64,000 nt of DNA from Saccharomonospora sp. NB11 (GCF_015910535.1 NZ_JACBJG010000001.1:424422-488421), one strand, 5' to 3'. Positions 28,171-35,372 are shown, numbered from the stretch's first letter. Numbers and translations: made by a program. The notes: generated from the sequence alone by a model not told the origin.

Positions 28171-29528
28171 CCGCGTCGTCGGACCTGCGACCCCCCGGAC
28201 TCTCCGGTCCCGCGCTGGCCGCCCGGGCCGCCGCCGTGCTGCGGGACAACGACGTCGGCGCGCTGGTCACCGCCTCCCCCAAGCTGTACCCGCACATGTG
28301 GAGCTGGGACGCCGCGTTCATCGCCATCGGCCTGGCCTACCTCGACGTGCGCCGGGCGTTGACGGAACTCGACACCCTGTTCGCGGCGCAGTGGTCGGAC
28401 GGGATGCTGCCCCACATCGTCTTCACCGACGCGGACGGTTACTTCCCCGGGCCGGATCGCTGGGGCACCGACGACGCCCCGCAGCGCCCGGCGACCGTGC
28501 GGACCTCGGGAATCTGTCAACCGCCGGTGCACGCCATCGCGCTGCGCCGCATCGTCGCCATCGCCCGCCGCACCTCGCCCGCGGACGCCGAACTCGCCGA
28601 GAGCTTCACCGCCCGTGCGTGGGACGCGCTCTACCGCTGGCACCGTTGGCTCGCCACCTACCGCGTCTCCCCGGAGTGCGGCCTGGTCACCATCGTGCAC
28701 GGGTGGGAGTCCGGAATGGACAATTCACCGCGCTGGGACGACGCCTACGCCGCGGTGGAACCCGGTCCGGACCTGCCGCCGTACGTGCGACTCGACACGC
28801 TCGGCGTCGACGACCCCGGCGAGCGGCCCAGCGACGCCGAGTACGACCGCTACCTCTGGCTCGTCGAGCAGATGCGCCGGGTGCGCTACGACGCCACGGC
28901 GGTGGTGCGGAACTCGGACTTCCGCGTCGGCGACGTGTTCAGCACGGCCCTGTTCGCCCTCGCCTGCGACGACCTCGTCGCGCTGGCCGACGAGCTCGAC
29001 CTGCCCGTCACCCGCGAGGTGACCGACCTTGGGGAGTGGGCACGCGCCGCGCGACGCGCCGTCGCCGAGGCCGCCGACCCGCGTGGCCTGGCCCACGACC
29101 GCGATCTGCGACGGAACCGCCCGCTGCGCGCACCGACCGTGGCCTCGTTCGCCCCCGTGCTCTGCGGGGCCCTACCGACGGCGACGGAGTCCCGGTTGCT
29201 CGACGAGCTGGCCGGCCCGGACTGGGCCGGACATCCCGACTTCGTGGCCGCGGTGCCCCCGTCGGTGTCACCCCGCGAACCCGGGTTCGACTCCCGCCGA
29301 TACTGGCGTGGTCCACAGTGGCCAGTGGTGACCTGGTTGTTCAGCCACGCGTTGCGGCGCGGCGGCCACACCGCCCTCGCGGCGCGCTGGCGCGAGGAAG
29401 GGCTCCGGCTCGTCTCCGACGGCTCCTTCGGCGAGTACTACGAACCCTTCACCGGTGAGCCGTTGGGCAGTACGCAGCAGTCGTGGACGGCGGCCGTGGC
29501 ACTGGACTGGCTCTGCGGCGAGTGGTGA
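28167..29528 (+). CDS. GH63-like glycoside hydrolase, probable glucosylglycerate/mannosylglycerate hydrolase
   Basis: 453 aa, close to the size of actinobacterial glucosylglycerate hydrolases (GgH) and MgH enzymes of GH63. Family-like segments: LYPHMWSWDAAFIAIGLAY near the N-terminus, VTIVHGWESGMDNSPRWDD (Asp as candidate general acid) and EYYEPFTGEPLGSTQQSWTA (Glu as candidate base). No signal peptide, so the substrate is cleaved inside the cell after uptake by the adjacent transporter. Start GTG overlaps the ATPase stop (GTGA). Assignment to glucosylglycerate is by similarity recalled from the family, not proven; other alpha-glucosides or mannosides are possible. Confidence 0.78.
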   Translation: MTASSDLRPPGLSGPALAARAAAVLRDNDVGALVTASPKLYPHMWSWDAAFIAIGLAYLDVRRALTELDTLFAAQWSDGMLPHIVFTDADGYFPGPDRWGTDDAPQRPATVRTSGICQPPVHAIALRRIVAIARRTSPADAELAESFTARAWDALYRWHRWLATYRVSPECGLVTIVHGWESGMDNSPRWDDAYAAVEPGPDLPPYVRLDTLGVDDPGERPSDAEYDRYLWLVEQMRRVRYDATAVVRNSDFRVGDVFSTALFALACDDLVALADELDLPVTREVTDLGEWARAARRAVAEAADPRGLAHDRDLRRNRPLRAPTVASFAPVLCGALPTATESRLLDELAGPDWAGHPDFVAAVPPSVSPREPGFDSRRYWRGPQWPVVTWLFSHALRRGGHTALAARWREEGLRLVSDGSFGEYYEPFTGEPLGSTQQSWTAAVALDWLCGEW

Positions 29529-29533
29529 CGTCC

Positions 29534-30160
29534 TCAGCCGTCCGCCGGATCGCAGGCCCGCCAGAGCCGCGCGCCGAAGGGTGAGATACCGACCGCGCCC
29601 CGGACGAATCTCGGCCGGCGCGCGGTCCTGGTGGCAGCGACGACACTCTCGTCGGCCAGCAGCACCTCGTACTGCGTGGCCAGGCTGCGCTCCTCCGGCC
29701 CCAGCTCGGCGAGCCCGAACGCCACGAGCCTGCCCAGGTACACGGGCACGGCGTCGGTCAGCGTGACCCCGGCCGCGCTGCCGACGGTGGAGGCGTGCCG
29801 CAGCAGCACCGCGTTGGTCCGCAGGAAACCTCGCTCGACGACGTCGACCGTGGGCCACGTCTCGCCCTGGGCGAGCAGCCGCAGCAGGCGAACCTCGTCG
29901 GGCACGAGCGACCGCATCACCGCGTCGTACAACCGCCAGGTGGCCGCGTCCTCCCTCTGCTCGGCCGACTCATCGAGCAACGCCGCCGTCCTCGCCCGCA
30001 CCGCGTCACGGGGAGCGTCGGCGGTGGGCAGTTCGCCCCGACGGGAAGGGCGTGAGTCGGTGGCCTCGGCCCCGGGTAACAGCGTCACCAGCTCGTAGCC
30101 CGTGCGCGCGGCCCAGCCGGCCGCCCTGCCCATCCGCCGTACCAGTTGTCCGGTCGCCAC
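29534..30160 (-). CDS. Abi-alpha-like (DUF4393-type) protein
   Basis: 208 aa. The central part LYDAVMRSLVPDEVRLLRLLA followed by an alternation of helices and strands (VYLGRLVAFGLAELGPE, QYEVLLADESVVAA) resembles the Abi-alpha domain found in phage abortive-infection and other unknown proteins. N-terminus VRRMGRAAGWAARTGYELV could be an amphipathic helix. GTG start at 30160. It is the third gene of a small minus-strand operon after two Cys-rich proteins (33 bases after the second). Family assignment is from pattern recall only; no catalytic residue is apparent. Confidence 0.6.
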   Translation of the reverse strand: MATGQLVRRMGRAAGWAARTGYELVTLLPGAEATDSRPSRRGELPTADAPRDAVRARTAALLDESAEQREDAATWRLYDAVMRSLVPDEVRLLRLLAQGETWPTVDVVERGFLRTNAVLLRHASTVGSAAGVTLTDAVPVYLGRLVAFGLAELGPEERSLATQYEVLLADESVVAATRTARRPRFVRGAVGISPFGARLWRACDPADG

Positions 30161-30193
30161 GTCCCGATGGTGCCTGCCGGTGACGACACAGCG

Positions 30194-30508
30194 CTACCCC
30201 TTCGGGTGATGCGGGTCGGGAGGCACGAACCCCCAGCGTTCCAGCGCAGCACGGATGAAGTCCGCACCGATCCGATTGGTCTGGGCGACGTTTCCCTCTG
30301 GGCGCGCGGGCACGGCGTCGGAGCCGTCAATCACCCGGAAACTTTCGGCACGCGGATGTTTCCAGTGCCCGCCGCACCCGGCGGGACACGGAACCTCCAT
30401 GGCCCGGAGAACACCGCGGTGAGGCTGTTGCCACCTCAGGACGCCGGTGTCCTCGCACAAAGCGCAGTCGTCACTTCGGAACCTGGCCGAGTCCTCCGCA
30501 GTTCCCAC
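30194..30508 (-). CDS. Small Cys-rich zinc-ribbon-like protein
   Basis: 104 aa. CALCEDTGVLRW and VPCPAGCGGHW give two C-x-x-C-like pairs with a Gly/Thr pattern reminiscent of the DnaJ zinc domain (C-x-x-C-x-G-x-G). The C-terminal half VAQTNRIGADFIRAALERWG is helical and conserved in appearance. GTG start at 30508, within the coding region of the preceding 36-codon gene, with AAGGA six bases upstream; translational coupling is likely. Function unknown; a nucleic-acid or protein-binding adaptor is a guess. Confidence 0.6.
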   Translation of the reverse strand: MGTAEDSARFRSDDCALCEDTGVLRWQQPHRGVLRAMEVPCPAGCGGHWKHPRAESFRVIDGSDAVPARPEGNVAQTNRIGADFIRAALERWGFVPPDPHHPKG

Positions 30509-30581
30509 AGGGGTCCTTCCGGTTGGGCGCGAGCCCGGATCCGAGGCAGCGCGGGCAGTTCACCATGTCGCCGAAGTTCAT
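30471..30581 (-). CDS. 36-residue zinc-ribbon protein, DnaJ-type C-x-x-C-x-G-x-G
   Basis: Small gene: ATG at 30579-30581, stop TGA at 30471-30473, 36 aa. The product carries two spaced pairs, CPRCLGSG and CGNCGGLG, exactly the zinc-binding half repeats of the DnaJ cysteine-rich domain, with almost nothing else. GAGGAAG lies seven bases before the ATG, and a TATAGT box stands 37 bases upstream. It overlaps the following Cys-rich gene by 38 bases in another frame. The strict Cys pattern makes chance unlikely. Confidence 0.75.
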   Translation of the reverse strand: MNFGDMVNCPRCLGSGLAPNRKDPCGNCGGLGQVPK

Positions 30582-30617
30582 CGTGCATCTTCCTCTGCGT
30601 TTCCGGAAGCGAACACG

Positions 30618-30623
30618 ACTATA
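30618..30623 (-). promoter_or_regulatory. -10 box for the Cys-rich/Abi-alpha operon
   Basis: TATAGT on the minus strand, inside an inverted repeat GCGAA (30610-30614) ... TTCGC (30624-30628). Predicted start near 30611, leader about 30 bases. No good -35; GGTCA/TGACC repeats lie just upstream (30636-30652) and may bind an activator or repressor. Confidence 0.5.
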
Positions 30624-30689
30624 TTCGCGTGATCGGGTCACTCCCCTTGACCGACCCCACGATCACCCGTTCGCCGCAGTGACGTCTCC

Positions 30690-31301
30690 TCAAGCCCCCA
30701 GCCATTCCTTCGCCGCGGCCATGCCGTCGACGGTGATCTGATGCCCGCCGCTGTGCCAGTGCTCGGTGACGTCCGAGCCGCGTTCCCGCAGCGCCGCCGC
30801 GAGTTCCTGCGCCGGCACCAACGGGGCCATGGGGTCGTGTCGCCCGTTCGCCATCAACACCCGCGTGCCCGTGAGATCGTGCCGAGGCGGCTCGGGAATC
30901 GGCAGCATCGCCGCGAACAACACCGCCTCGCGGAGCACGTCGGGGCGCAGCAGAACGGTGGCCGCCGCGATGTTGGCGCCGTTCGAGAATCCCGCCGCCA
31001 CGAGCCGACGCCCGTCGAGGCCGTAGCGGTGCCGCGCCTCCGTCACGAAGTCGGCCAACTGACCTGCCCGGTGGACGACGTCCTCGGTGTCGAACACTCC
31101 CTCGGCGTGCCGACGGAACCACCGTGCCGCCCCGTGTTCCGACACCGGGCCCGCAGGAGCGATCATGGGCGAGGCCGGACACAGTTCCTTGCCCAGCGAC
31201 AGGATGTCCGTCGGGCTTCCCCCGGTGCCGTGCAGGAGCAACAGGACCGGAGCCCCGGCGCTGCCCTCCACGAACTCGTGCTCGAACGTCAGATCGGTCA
31301 T
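30690..31301 (-). CDS. MhqD-like alpha/beta-hydrolase (carboxylesterase)
   Basis: 203 aa short-chain esterase fold. VLLLLHGTGGSPTDIL is the oxyanion strand, GFSNGANIAAATVLL the nucleophile elbow (G-x-S-x-G), NGRHDPMAPL supplies the Asp and HWHSGGHQIT the His. Size and sequence match the phospholipase/carboxylesterase group with MhqD. It begins inside the stop of a ring-cleaving dioxygenase-like gene (ATGA), the same partnership as mhqO/mhqD of Bacillus, which protects against quinones and catechols. Confidence 0.88.
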   Translation of the reverse strand: MTDLTFEHEFVEGSAGAPVLLLLHGTGGSPTDILSLGKELCPASPMIAPAGPVSEHGAARWFRRHAEGVFDTEDVVHRAGQLADFVTEARHRYGLDGRRLVAAGFSNGANIAAATVLLRPDVLREAVLFAAMLPIPEPPRHDLTGTRVLMANGRHDPMAPLVPAQELAAALRERGSDVTEHWHSGGHQITVDGMAAAKEWLGA

Positions 31302-32263
31302 GCGCTCACCGGGTTGTTCTCACGCGGAAGGTCCAGCTCCGGCAGCATGGCGGCGATCTGCTCCCGGTCGGGCTCCAGCCAAGGCGGCAACCTCAGCGCC
31401 CGCCCCAACTCCAGCAACGGCTCGTCGACCGTGAAGCCCGGCTGGTCGGTGGCGAGCTCCAGCAGCGTCCCTCCCGGTTCCCGGAAGTAGATCGAACGGA
31501 AGTACTGCCGGTCCATGATCGACGTGACTCCGACGCCGCGGTCGAGCAGCTCCTCCCGCCACGCGGCCTGGGTCGACTCGTCGGGAGCCCGCCACGCCAC
31601 GTGGTGGACGGTGCCCGCCGCGACCAGACCCCGGGGCGCGTCCGGCGTCACGAGGACGTCCACGGTCGCGCCGGGGCCACCGTCGCCCGCGACGAATCGG
31701 AACCGGTTGCCCTCCTCGTGGGCGAAGTGCAGGCCGAGCCCTTCGGTGAGCATCCCGGCCGTCGCGTCCTCCCGGTTCACCGACAACGTCACCGAGTGCA
31801 GGCCCCGCACGGCGTGCTCGGCGGGCACCATCGGCGTGTCCCACGGGGCACGCGGGTCACCCTGCTCGTGCGCGACGAGCGCCAGCGACAGCCCGTCGGG
31901 GTCGCGGAACGGCAGGACGTCCTCATCGTCCCGGTGGAGGATTTCGCCCGTCGACACCCCCGCGCGCCGAAGGTGTCGCTGCCACCAGCCGAGCGAGTGC
32001 TCCGGCACCGAGAACGCCGTCGCCGTGGCCTGCCCGGTTCCCAAGCGTCCTCGCGGAGCGTCCGACCAGGGGAAGAACGTCAGCAGTGTGCCGGGACGGC
32101 CGTCCTCGTTGCCGTAGTAGAGGTGGTAGGTGCCCGGGTCGTCGAAGTTCACGGTCGTCTTCACCAGCCGCAGCCCCAGCGTGCGCAGGTAGAAGTCGAC
32201 GTTGCGCTGCGGGTCGCCGCCGATGGCGGTGACGTGATGCAGTCCGCTGGTCCGGTAGGACAT
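31298..32263 (-). CDS. MhqO-like ring-cleaving dioxygenase (vicinal oxygen chelate family)
   Basis: 321 aa with two glyoxalase-fold halves. First: GLHHVTAIGGDPQRNVDFY and FRDPDGLSLALV; second: AVRGLHSVTLSVNREDA, VHHVAWRAPDE, IYFREPGGTLLELATDQPG. His and Glu positions at the start and end of each half suit a metal site. Start ATG at 32263 behind GGAGGAGGAG; the frame further upstream is non-coding. Likely role: opening of hydroquinone/catechol rings in quinone detoxification, with the coupled hydrolase downstream. Confidence 0.88.
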   Translation of the reverse strand: MSYRTSGLHHVTAIGGDPQRNVDFYLRTLGLRLVKTTVNFDDPGTYHLYYGNEDGRPGTLLTFFPWSDAPRGRLGTGQATATAFSVPEHSLGWWQRHLRRAGVSTGEILHRDDEDVLPFRDPDGLSLALVAHEQGDPRAPWDTPMVPAEHAVRGLHSVTLSVNREDATAGMLTEGLGLHFAHEEGNRFRFVAGDGGPGATVDVLVTPDAPRGLVAAGTVHHVAWRAPDESTQAAWREELLDRGVGVTSIMDRQYFRSIYFREPGGTLLELATDQPGFTVDEPLLELGRALRLPPWLEPDREQIAAMLPELDLPRENNPVSA

Positions 32264-32639
32264 GGCTCCTCCTCCCCGGCGGGGTACCTCCGGGTCCACG
32301 GCCATAAACGACGCCGGGGCCCGACCCGACCACGCTGTGCACACCGCGTGCCCGCCCGCGCTGGGCCGGGCACGGCACGACTCGACGGAACCACGGTCCA
32401 CAGCCCGTTCGAGAATCGTGTCGATCACCGTCACGCGGAGTGGCGACACGACCCGGTGTCACACCATTTCTCCTTCCCCAGGAATTGCACCGTTTCCACT
32501 TGAATTCCATTCCGTCGATCCGGCTACGTGATCTGCACCACTCCCTATTTCCCGATTGCACGAAACCGCTGCCGGGTAGCAGGTCTCGAGGCTTCGTGCC
32601 TGCTACACGCCTGTGATCATTCGGAGAAAGGAACAACTC
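32264..32639 (+). promoter_or_regulatory. Upstream region of the first secreted repeat protein, with SigB/SigF-like promoter
   Basis: No gene in these 376 bases. GATT (32554-32557), 16 bases, GGGTAG (32574-32579) matches the G-N-T-T/GGGTA stress-sigma pattern 61 bases before the ATG. An 8-bp inverted repeat GTAGCAGG (32576-32583) / CCTGCTAC (32599-32606) overlaps it and could be an operator or leader hairpin. The leftward part must hold the promoter of the dioxygenase gene. Confidence 0.45.
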
Positions 32640-33071
32640 ATGCGCAGCGTTCGTCGCGGACTGGTCGCCACTGCCATCGCCTTCCCGCTCGCGTTCGGCT
32701 TCGCCGGTGTGGCCGCCGCCGGGGAGAACACCGAGGGCAGCGTCGACTGGGCCGAGTACGAGGCGAGCATCGCCGTCGCGGGTCCCGAGGGCGCCTTCGC
32801 GGGCGAGGTCTCGGCCGAGGCGTTCCACGCCGACTTCGCGAAGGAAGTCACCAAGGACAAGAAGAAGCACGAGGACAAGAAGAAGGACCAGAAGCACGGC
32901 GACAAGCGCTCCGACGACAAGGGCGACAAGGGCTGCGACAAGAAGAAGCACGAGTCCGTGAGCGGCGAGGTGGACTACGCCGCCTACGAGGACGAGGGTG
33001 CTGCCGCCAGCTACCAGGGCGCCATCGCCTGGGACGTCGAGGCGGAGTCCTTCCACGCCGAGAAGAACTGA
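32640..33071 (+). CDS. Secreted repeat protein 1 of a tandem triplet, unknown function
   Basis: 143 aa. A Sec signal peptide of 27 residues (RRGLVATAIAFPLAFGFAG, cleavage after AAA) is followed by two copies of a roughly 33-residue unit: GSVDWAEYEASIAVAGPEGA ... AEAFHAD and GEVDYAAYEDEGAAASYQGA ... AESFHAE. Between them lies a 45-residue Lys/Asp/His linker (KDKKKHEDKKKDQKHGDK) with one Cys. No enzyme motif. Start ATG behind GGAGAAAGGA. It has two paralogues downstream with the same leader and start context. I know no family for it. Confidence 0.85.
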   Translation: MRSVRRGLVATAIAFPLAFGFAGVAAAGENTEGSVDWAEYEASIAVAGPEGAFAGEVSAEAFHADFAKEVTKDKKKHEDKKKDQKHGDKRSDDKGDKGCDKKKHESVSGEVDYAAYEDEGAAASYQGAIAWDVEAESFHAEKN

Positions 33072-33098
33072 CCTTCTCCCCTGTTCCACGGTGTGCAC

Positions 33099-33127
33099 GG
33101 TGCCCCGGGCCGTTTTCCCGGGGCACC
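33099..33127 (+). terminator. Terminator of repeat-protein gene 1
   Basis: GGTGCCCCGGG (33099-33109) / CCCGGGGCACC (33117-33127), perfect 11-bp stem with loop CCGTTTT. Each paralogue ends in its own hairpin, so the three genes are separate transcripts. Confidence 0.85.
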
Positions 33128-33222
33128 GCCGTGTGCGCCGTTGCCTTTGTCGTTCCTTTCGAGCTCCGAAGATCTCGCGCTACCTCACATCGGTGATTGC
33201 CGAATTCGAGCACCGCGCCGCC

Positions 33223-33247
33223 GCTTAGTGCCCAGGGCACCGGGTAG
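33223..33247 (+). promoter_or_regulatory. Candidate SigB/SigF-type promoter of repeat-protein gene 2
   Basis: GCTT (33223-33226), 15 bases, GGGTAG (33242-33247), 62 bases before the ATG, at the same place as in gene 1. Conserved text GGGTAGCA and CGAGGC follows in both copies. Confidence 0.45.
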
Positions 33248-33309
33248 CACACACGTCGAGGCCTTCTGCCTCTGCCCCATCCCTGGAAATCCGGAGAAAG
33301 GAACAACTC

Positions 33310-33720
33310 ATGCGCAGTGTTCGTCGCGGACTGGTCGCCTCCGCCCTCGCCCTGCCGCTCGCGTTCGGCTTCGCCGGTGTCGCCACTGCCGGAGAGAGCA
33401 ACGGCGAAGGCAGCGTCGACTGGGCCGGGTACGAAGCGAGCTTCGCCGTGGCCGGCCCGTGGGGCGCCGCTGCCGGCGACATCGCGAGCGAGGCGTTCCA
33501 CGCCTCGTACTCCGACAACGGCGACGACGACCACAAGAAGGGCAAGCACGGCGACTCCCGCCACGACGCCAGGGGCGGCGAGGACAAGCACAAGGACAAG
33601 AACGGCGACAGCGGCGAGGTCGACTGGGCTGCCTTCGAGGCGAGCGGCGCTGCCGCCGGCCCGCTCGGTGCCGCCGCCGGCAGCGTGGGAGCCGCGTCCT
33701 TCCACGCCGAGCAGGACTGA
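33310..33720 (+). CDS. Secreted repeat protein 2 of a tandem triplet, unknown function
   Basis: 136 aa, clearly a duplicate of protein 1: signal peptide RRGLVASALALPLAFGFAG with ATA cleavage, repeat units GSVDWAGYEASFAVAGPWGA ... SEAFHAS and GEVDWAAFEASGAAAGPLGA ... ASFHAE, separated by a 45-residue linker rich in Asp, His and Lys (DDDHKKGKHGDSRHD). No Cys. The 19 bases before the ATG (GGAGAAAGGAACAACTC) are identical to those of gene 1. The A/G-rich amphipathic repeats recall small aerial-hypha or matrix proteins in size, but there is no sequence relation to chaplins or rodlins that I can see. Confidence 0.85.
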   Translation: MRSVRRGLVASALALPLAFGFAGVATAGESNGEGSVDWAGYEASFAVAGPWGAAAGDIASEAFHASYSDNGDDDHKKGKHGDSRHDARGGEDKHKDKNGDSGEVDWAAFEASGAAAGPLGAAAGSVGAASFHAEQD

Positions 33721-33740
33721 TCCTCTTCGTCACGTCCTGA

Positions 33741-33773
33741 AAGGTGTCCCGGGAGCTTGTCCCGGGACACCTT
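33741..33773 (+). terminator. Terminator of repeat-protein gene 2
   Basis: AAGGTGTCCCGGG (33741-33753) / CCCGGGACACCTT (33761-33773), perfect 13-bp stem with a 7-base loop. Confidence 0.9.
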
Positions 33774-33904
33774 CTCGTATGCGCACCCGACCCGGGGACA
33801 TGCGTCCTCCGGTGGCCTGAAACCGGCACTACGACGGCCGGTCCGCGGGTAGGCGGAGTCGGGCTTCGTGACCACTCGCTGAACCGGAGAAGGAAGGACA
33901 ACTC

Positions 33905-34285
33905 ATGCGCAACGTTCGTCGCGGTCTCGTCGCCGCCGCCCTGGCTTTCCCGCTCGCCTTCGGCGTGGCCGGTGTGGCCGCCGCCGACGAGGTCGAAGGA
34001 AGCATCGACTGGGCCTCCTACGAGGCCGAGTACGCCTCCGCGACCTACCAGGGTGCCGAGGTCGAGGAGATCGAGAGCGAGGCGCTGCACGCCGAGTTCG
34101 AGGCCGATGTGGACGGCAAGCACCAGCGTTCCGGCGAGGCCCGCCACGACAAGGGCGACGAGCACAAGGGCGTGTCCGTGGACGTCGACTGGGCCTCGTA
34201 CGAGGCCGAGGGTGCCGCCGCTGACGCGACCGGCGCCGCCGTCGGCGAGATCGAGGCCGAAGCCGCCCAGGCCGAGATCGACTGA
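33905..34285 (+). CDS. Secreted repeat protein 3 of a tandem triplet, unknown function
   Basis: 126 aa. Signal peptide RRGLVAAALAFPLAFGVAG with AAA cleavage; two repeat units GSIDWASYEAEYASATYQGA ... SEALHAE and VDVDWASYEAEGAAADATGA ... AEAAQAE; a shorter (about 30-residue) and less basic linker with GKHQRSGEARHDKGDEHK. It is the most acidic and most diverged member. A GGGTAG element stands 52 bases before the ATG, but no G-N-T-T at the correct distance. GGAGAAGGAAGG is the ribosome binding site. Unknown function. Confidence 0.82.
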   Translation: MRNVRRGLVAAALAFPLAFGVAGVAAADEVEGSIDWASYEAEYASATYQGAEVEEIESEALHAEFEADVDGKHQRSGEARHDKGDEHKGVSVDVDWASYEAEGAAADATGAAVGEIEAEAAQAEID

Positions 34286-34327
34286 CCGAAGCGAGTCACG
34301 ACTCGCTTCTCACGCCCTCCGCACGCC

Positions 34328-34370
34328 CGACGATGCCCCGGCACGGCCCACGGCCACCGGGGCATCGTCG
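34328..34370. terminator. Bidirectional terminator between repeat-protein gene 3 and the YdjM-like gene
   Basis: CGACGATGCCCCGG (34328-34341) / CCGGGGCATCGTCG (34357-34370), perfect 14-bp stem and 15-base loop between two convergent genes. Confidence 0.85.
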
Positions 34371-34374
34371 TGTC

Positions 34375-35148
34375 TCACAGGTACTTCTGGTTCAGCACGT
34401 CGGCGACGAAGTTCACCAACGCCGGCCACACCCCGGGGATCAACAGCACGCCGAGGACCACGAACGTCGGGAACAGGATGGCCGTCTCGACCTTGGTCCC
34501 GGTGCTGAACCGGAGCTTCTTCGGCGGGCGCAGCTCGTACCACGTCTCGCCCGCGATCGGGATGGGGAACAGGAAGGGACAACCCGACTCCGTCAGCGCG
34601 TCGCCGAGACAGTGTGTGAAGCACCCGAGTGCCACCGCGATGCCCAGCAGCCCTGACACCGAGTCGAGTTGCGTGAGTACGTCGGGACTGTTCTCGACGA
34701 CCCACCACACCACCGCCCCGCACGCCACGGGCAGCAGCCAGTCGCCGAGCGCGTCCTCGGCGAGCAACAGCCCGAACACCACGACACCCACGACGACCCA
34801 CGGCCCGCCCACCGATGTGCCCCAGGCCGTCAGGCCACCGAGCAGCAACGCGAAGAGCAGCGTGTGCGACAGATGCCGGTGGGCGCCCTTCTTCCGTTCG
34901 TCCCGGGGCCCCTTCGTCACCTTGTACAGCGACGCCGAGGCGTGGCGGAGCAGCCACGACAGCGCACCCGTCACGGGCCCGAGCAATTTCGACGCCCGCG
35001 CGCCCGGGTGGTCGAGGTCCGGCAACAACGCGTAGCCCGCGGTGGTCGCGGCGAACACGACCGCCTGGGAGAGCGTGGAGATTCCCACTAAGGGTGCCAC
35101 CGCCAGGCCGGCGCACCACCCGGTCAACGCATGGGTGCGACCCATCAT
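34375..35148 (-). CDS. YdjM-family membrane-bound metal-dependent hydrolase-like protein
   Basis: 257 aa integral membrane protein. GRTHALTGWCAGLAV at the start, LLPDLDHPGARASKLLGPV, then HRHLSHTLLFALLLGG and CFTHCLGDALTESGCPFLFP give the His/Asp pattern of the YdjM (LexA-controlled inner membrane hydrolase) family, interspersed with 6-7 hydrophobic helices. The ATG pair at 35148/35145 fits the family start MGRTH; the frame upstream is non-coding. No LexA box is visible here. Enzymatic activity of the family is not established. Confidence 0.85.
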   Translation of the reverse strand: MMGRTHALTGWCAGLAVAPLVGISTLSQAVVFAATTAGYALLPDLDHPGARASKLLGPVTGALSWLLRHASASLYKVTKGPRDERKKGAHRHLSHTLLFALLLGGLTAWGTSVGGPWVVVGVVVFGLLLAEDALGDWLLPVACGAVVWWVVENSPDVLTQLDSVSGLLGIAVALGCFTHCLGDALTESGCPFLFPIPIAGETWYELRPPKKLRFSTGTKVETAILFPTFVVLGVLLIPGVWPALVNFVADVLNQKYL

Positions 35149-35277
35149 GAGAGCCGAAGACCTCCAGCCGTCGGTCGGGGAACACGGTCGAACATCGGTG
35201 CGACCAGTCTTCCCGACCGAGCACTCCGCGTGATCAAGACCCCCGTCTCGAACGCGGATCGTACGCGCCACCCCCTA

Positions 35278-35310
35278 CGAAAGTCGGGACTTTCGAACCG
35301 GAACGTCCGG
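35278..35310. promoter_or_regulatory. Cluster of palindromes upstream of the subtilase gene
   Basis: CGAAAGTC-GG-GACTTTCG (35278-35295), perfect 8+2+8, directly followed by CCGGA-ACG-TCCGG (35298-35310), 5+3+5. Both lie 63-95 bases before the protease GTG, in the divergent region with the YdjM-like gene; probable regulator sites. Confidence 0.5.
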
Positions 35311-35372
35311 ATGTGAAACGTCTGTGAGTCCGCTGAGGATGATCGATCCAAACTTTCGTGGGAGGTCACCTA

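Noticed and set aside
30594..30630. LexA/SOS box at the Cys-rich operon
   Set aside because: GCGAA ... TTCGC is an inverted repeat but does not match the actinobacterial TCGAAC-N4-GTTCGA pattern.
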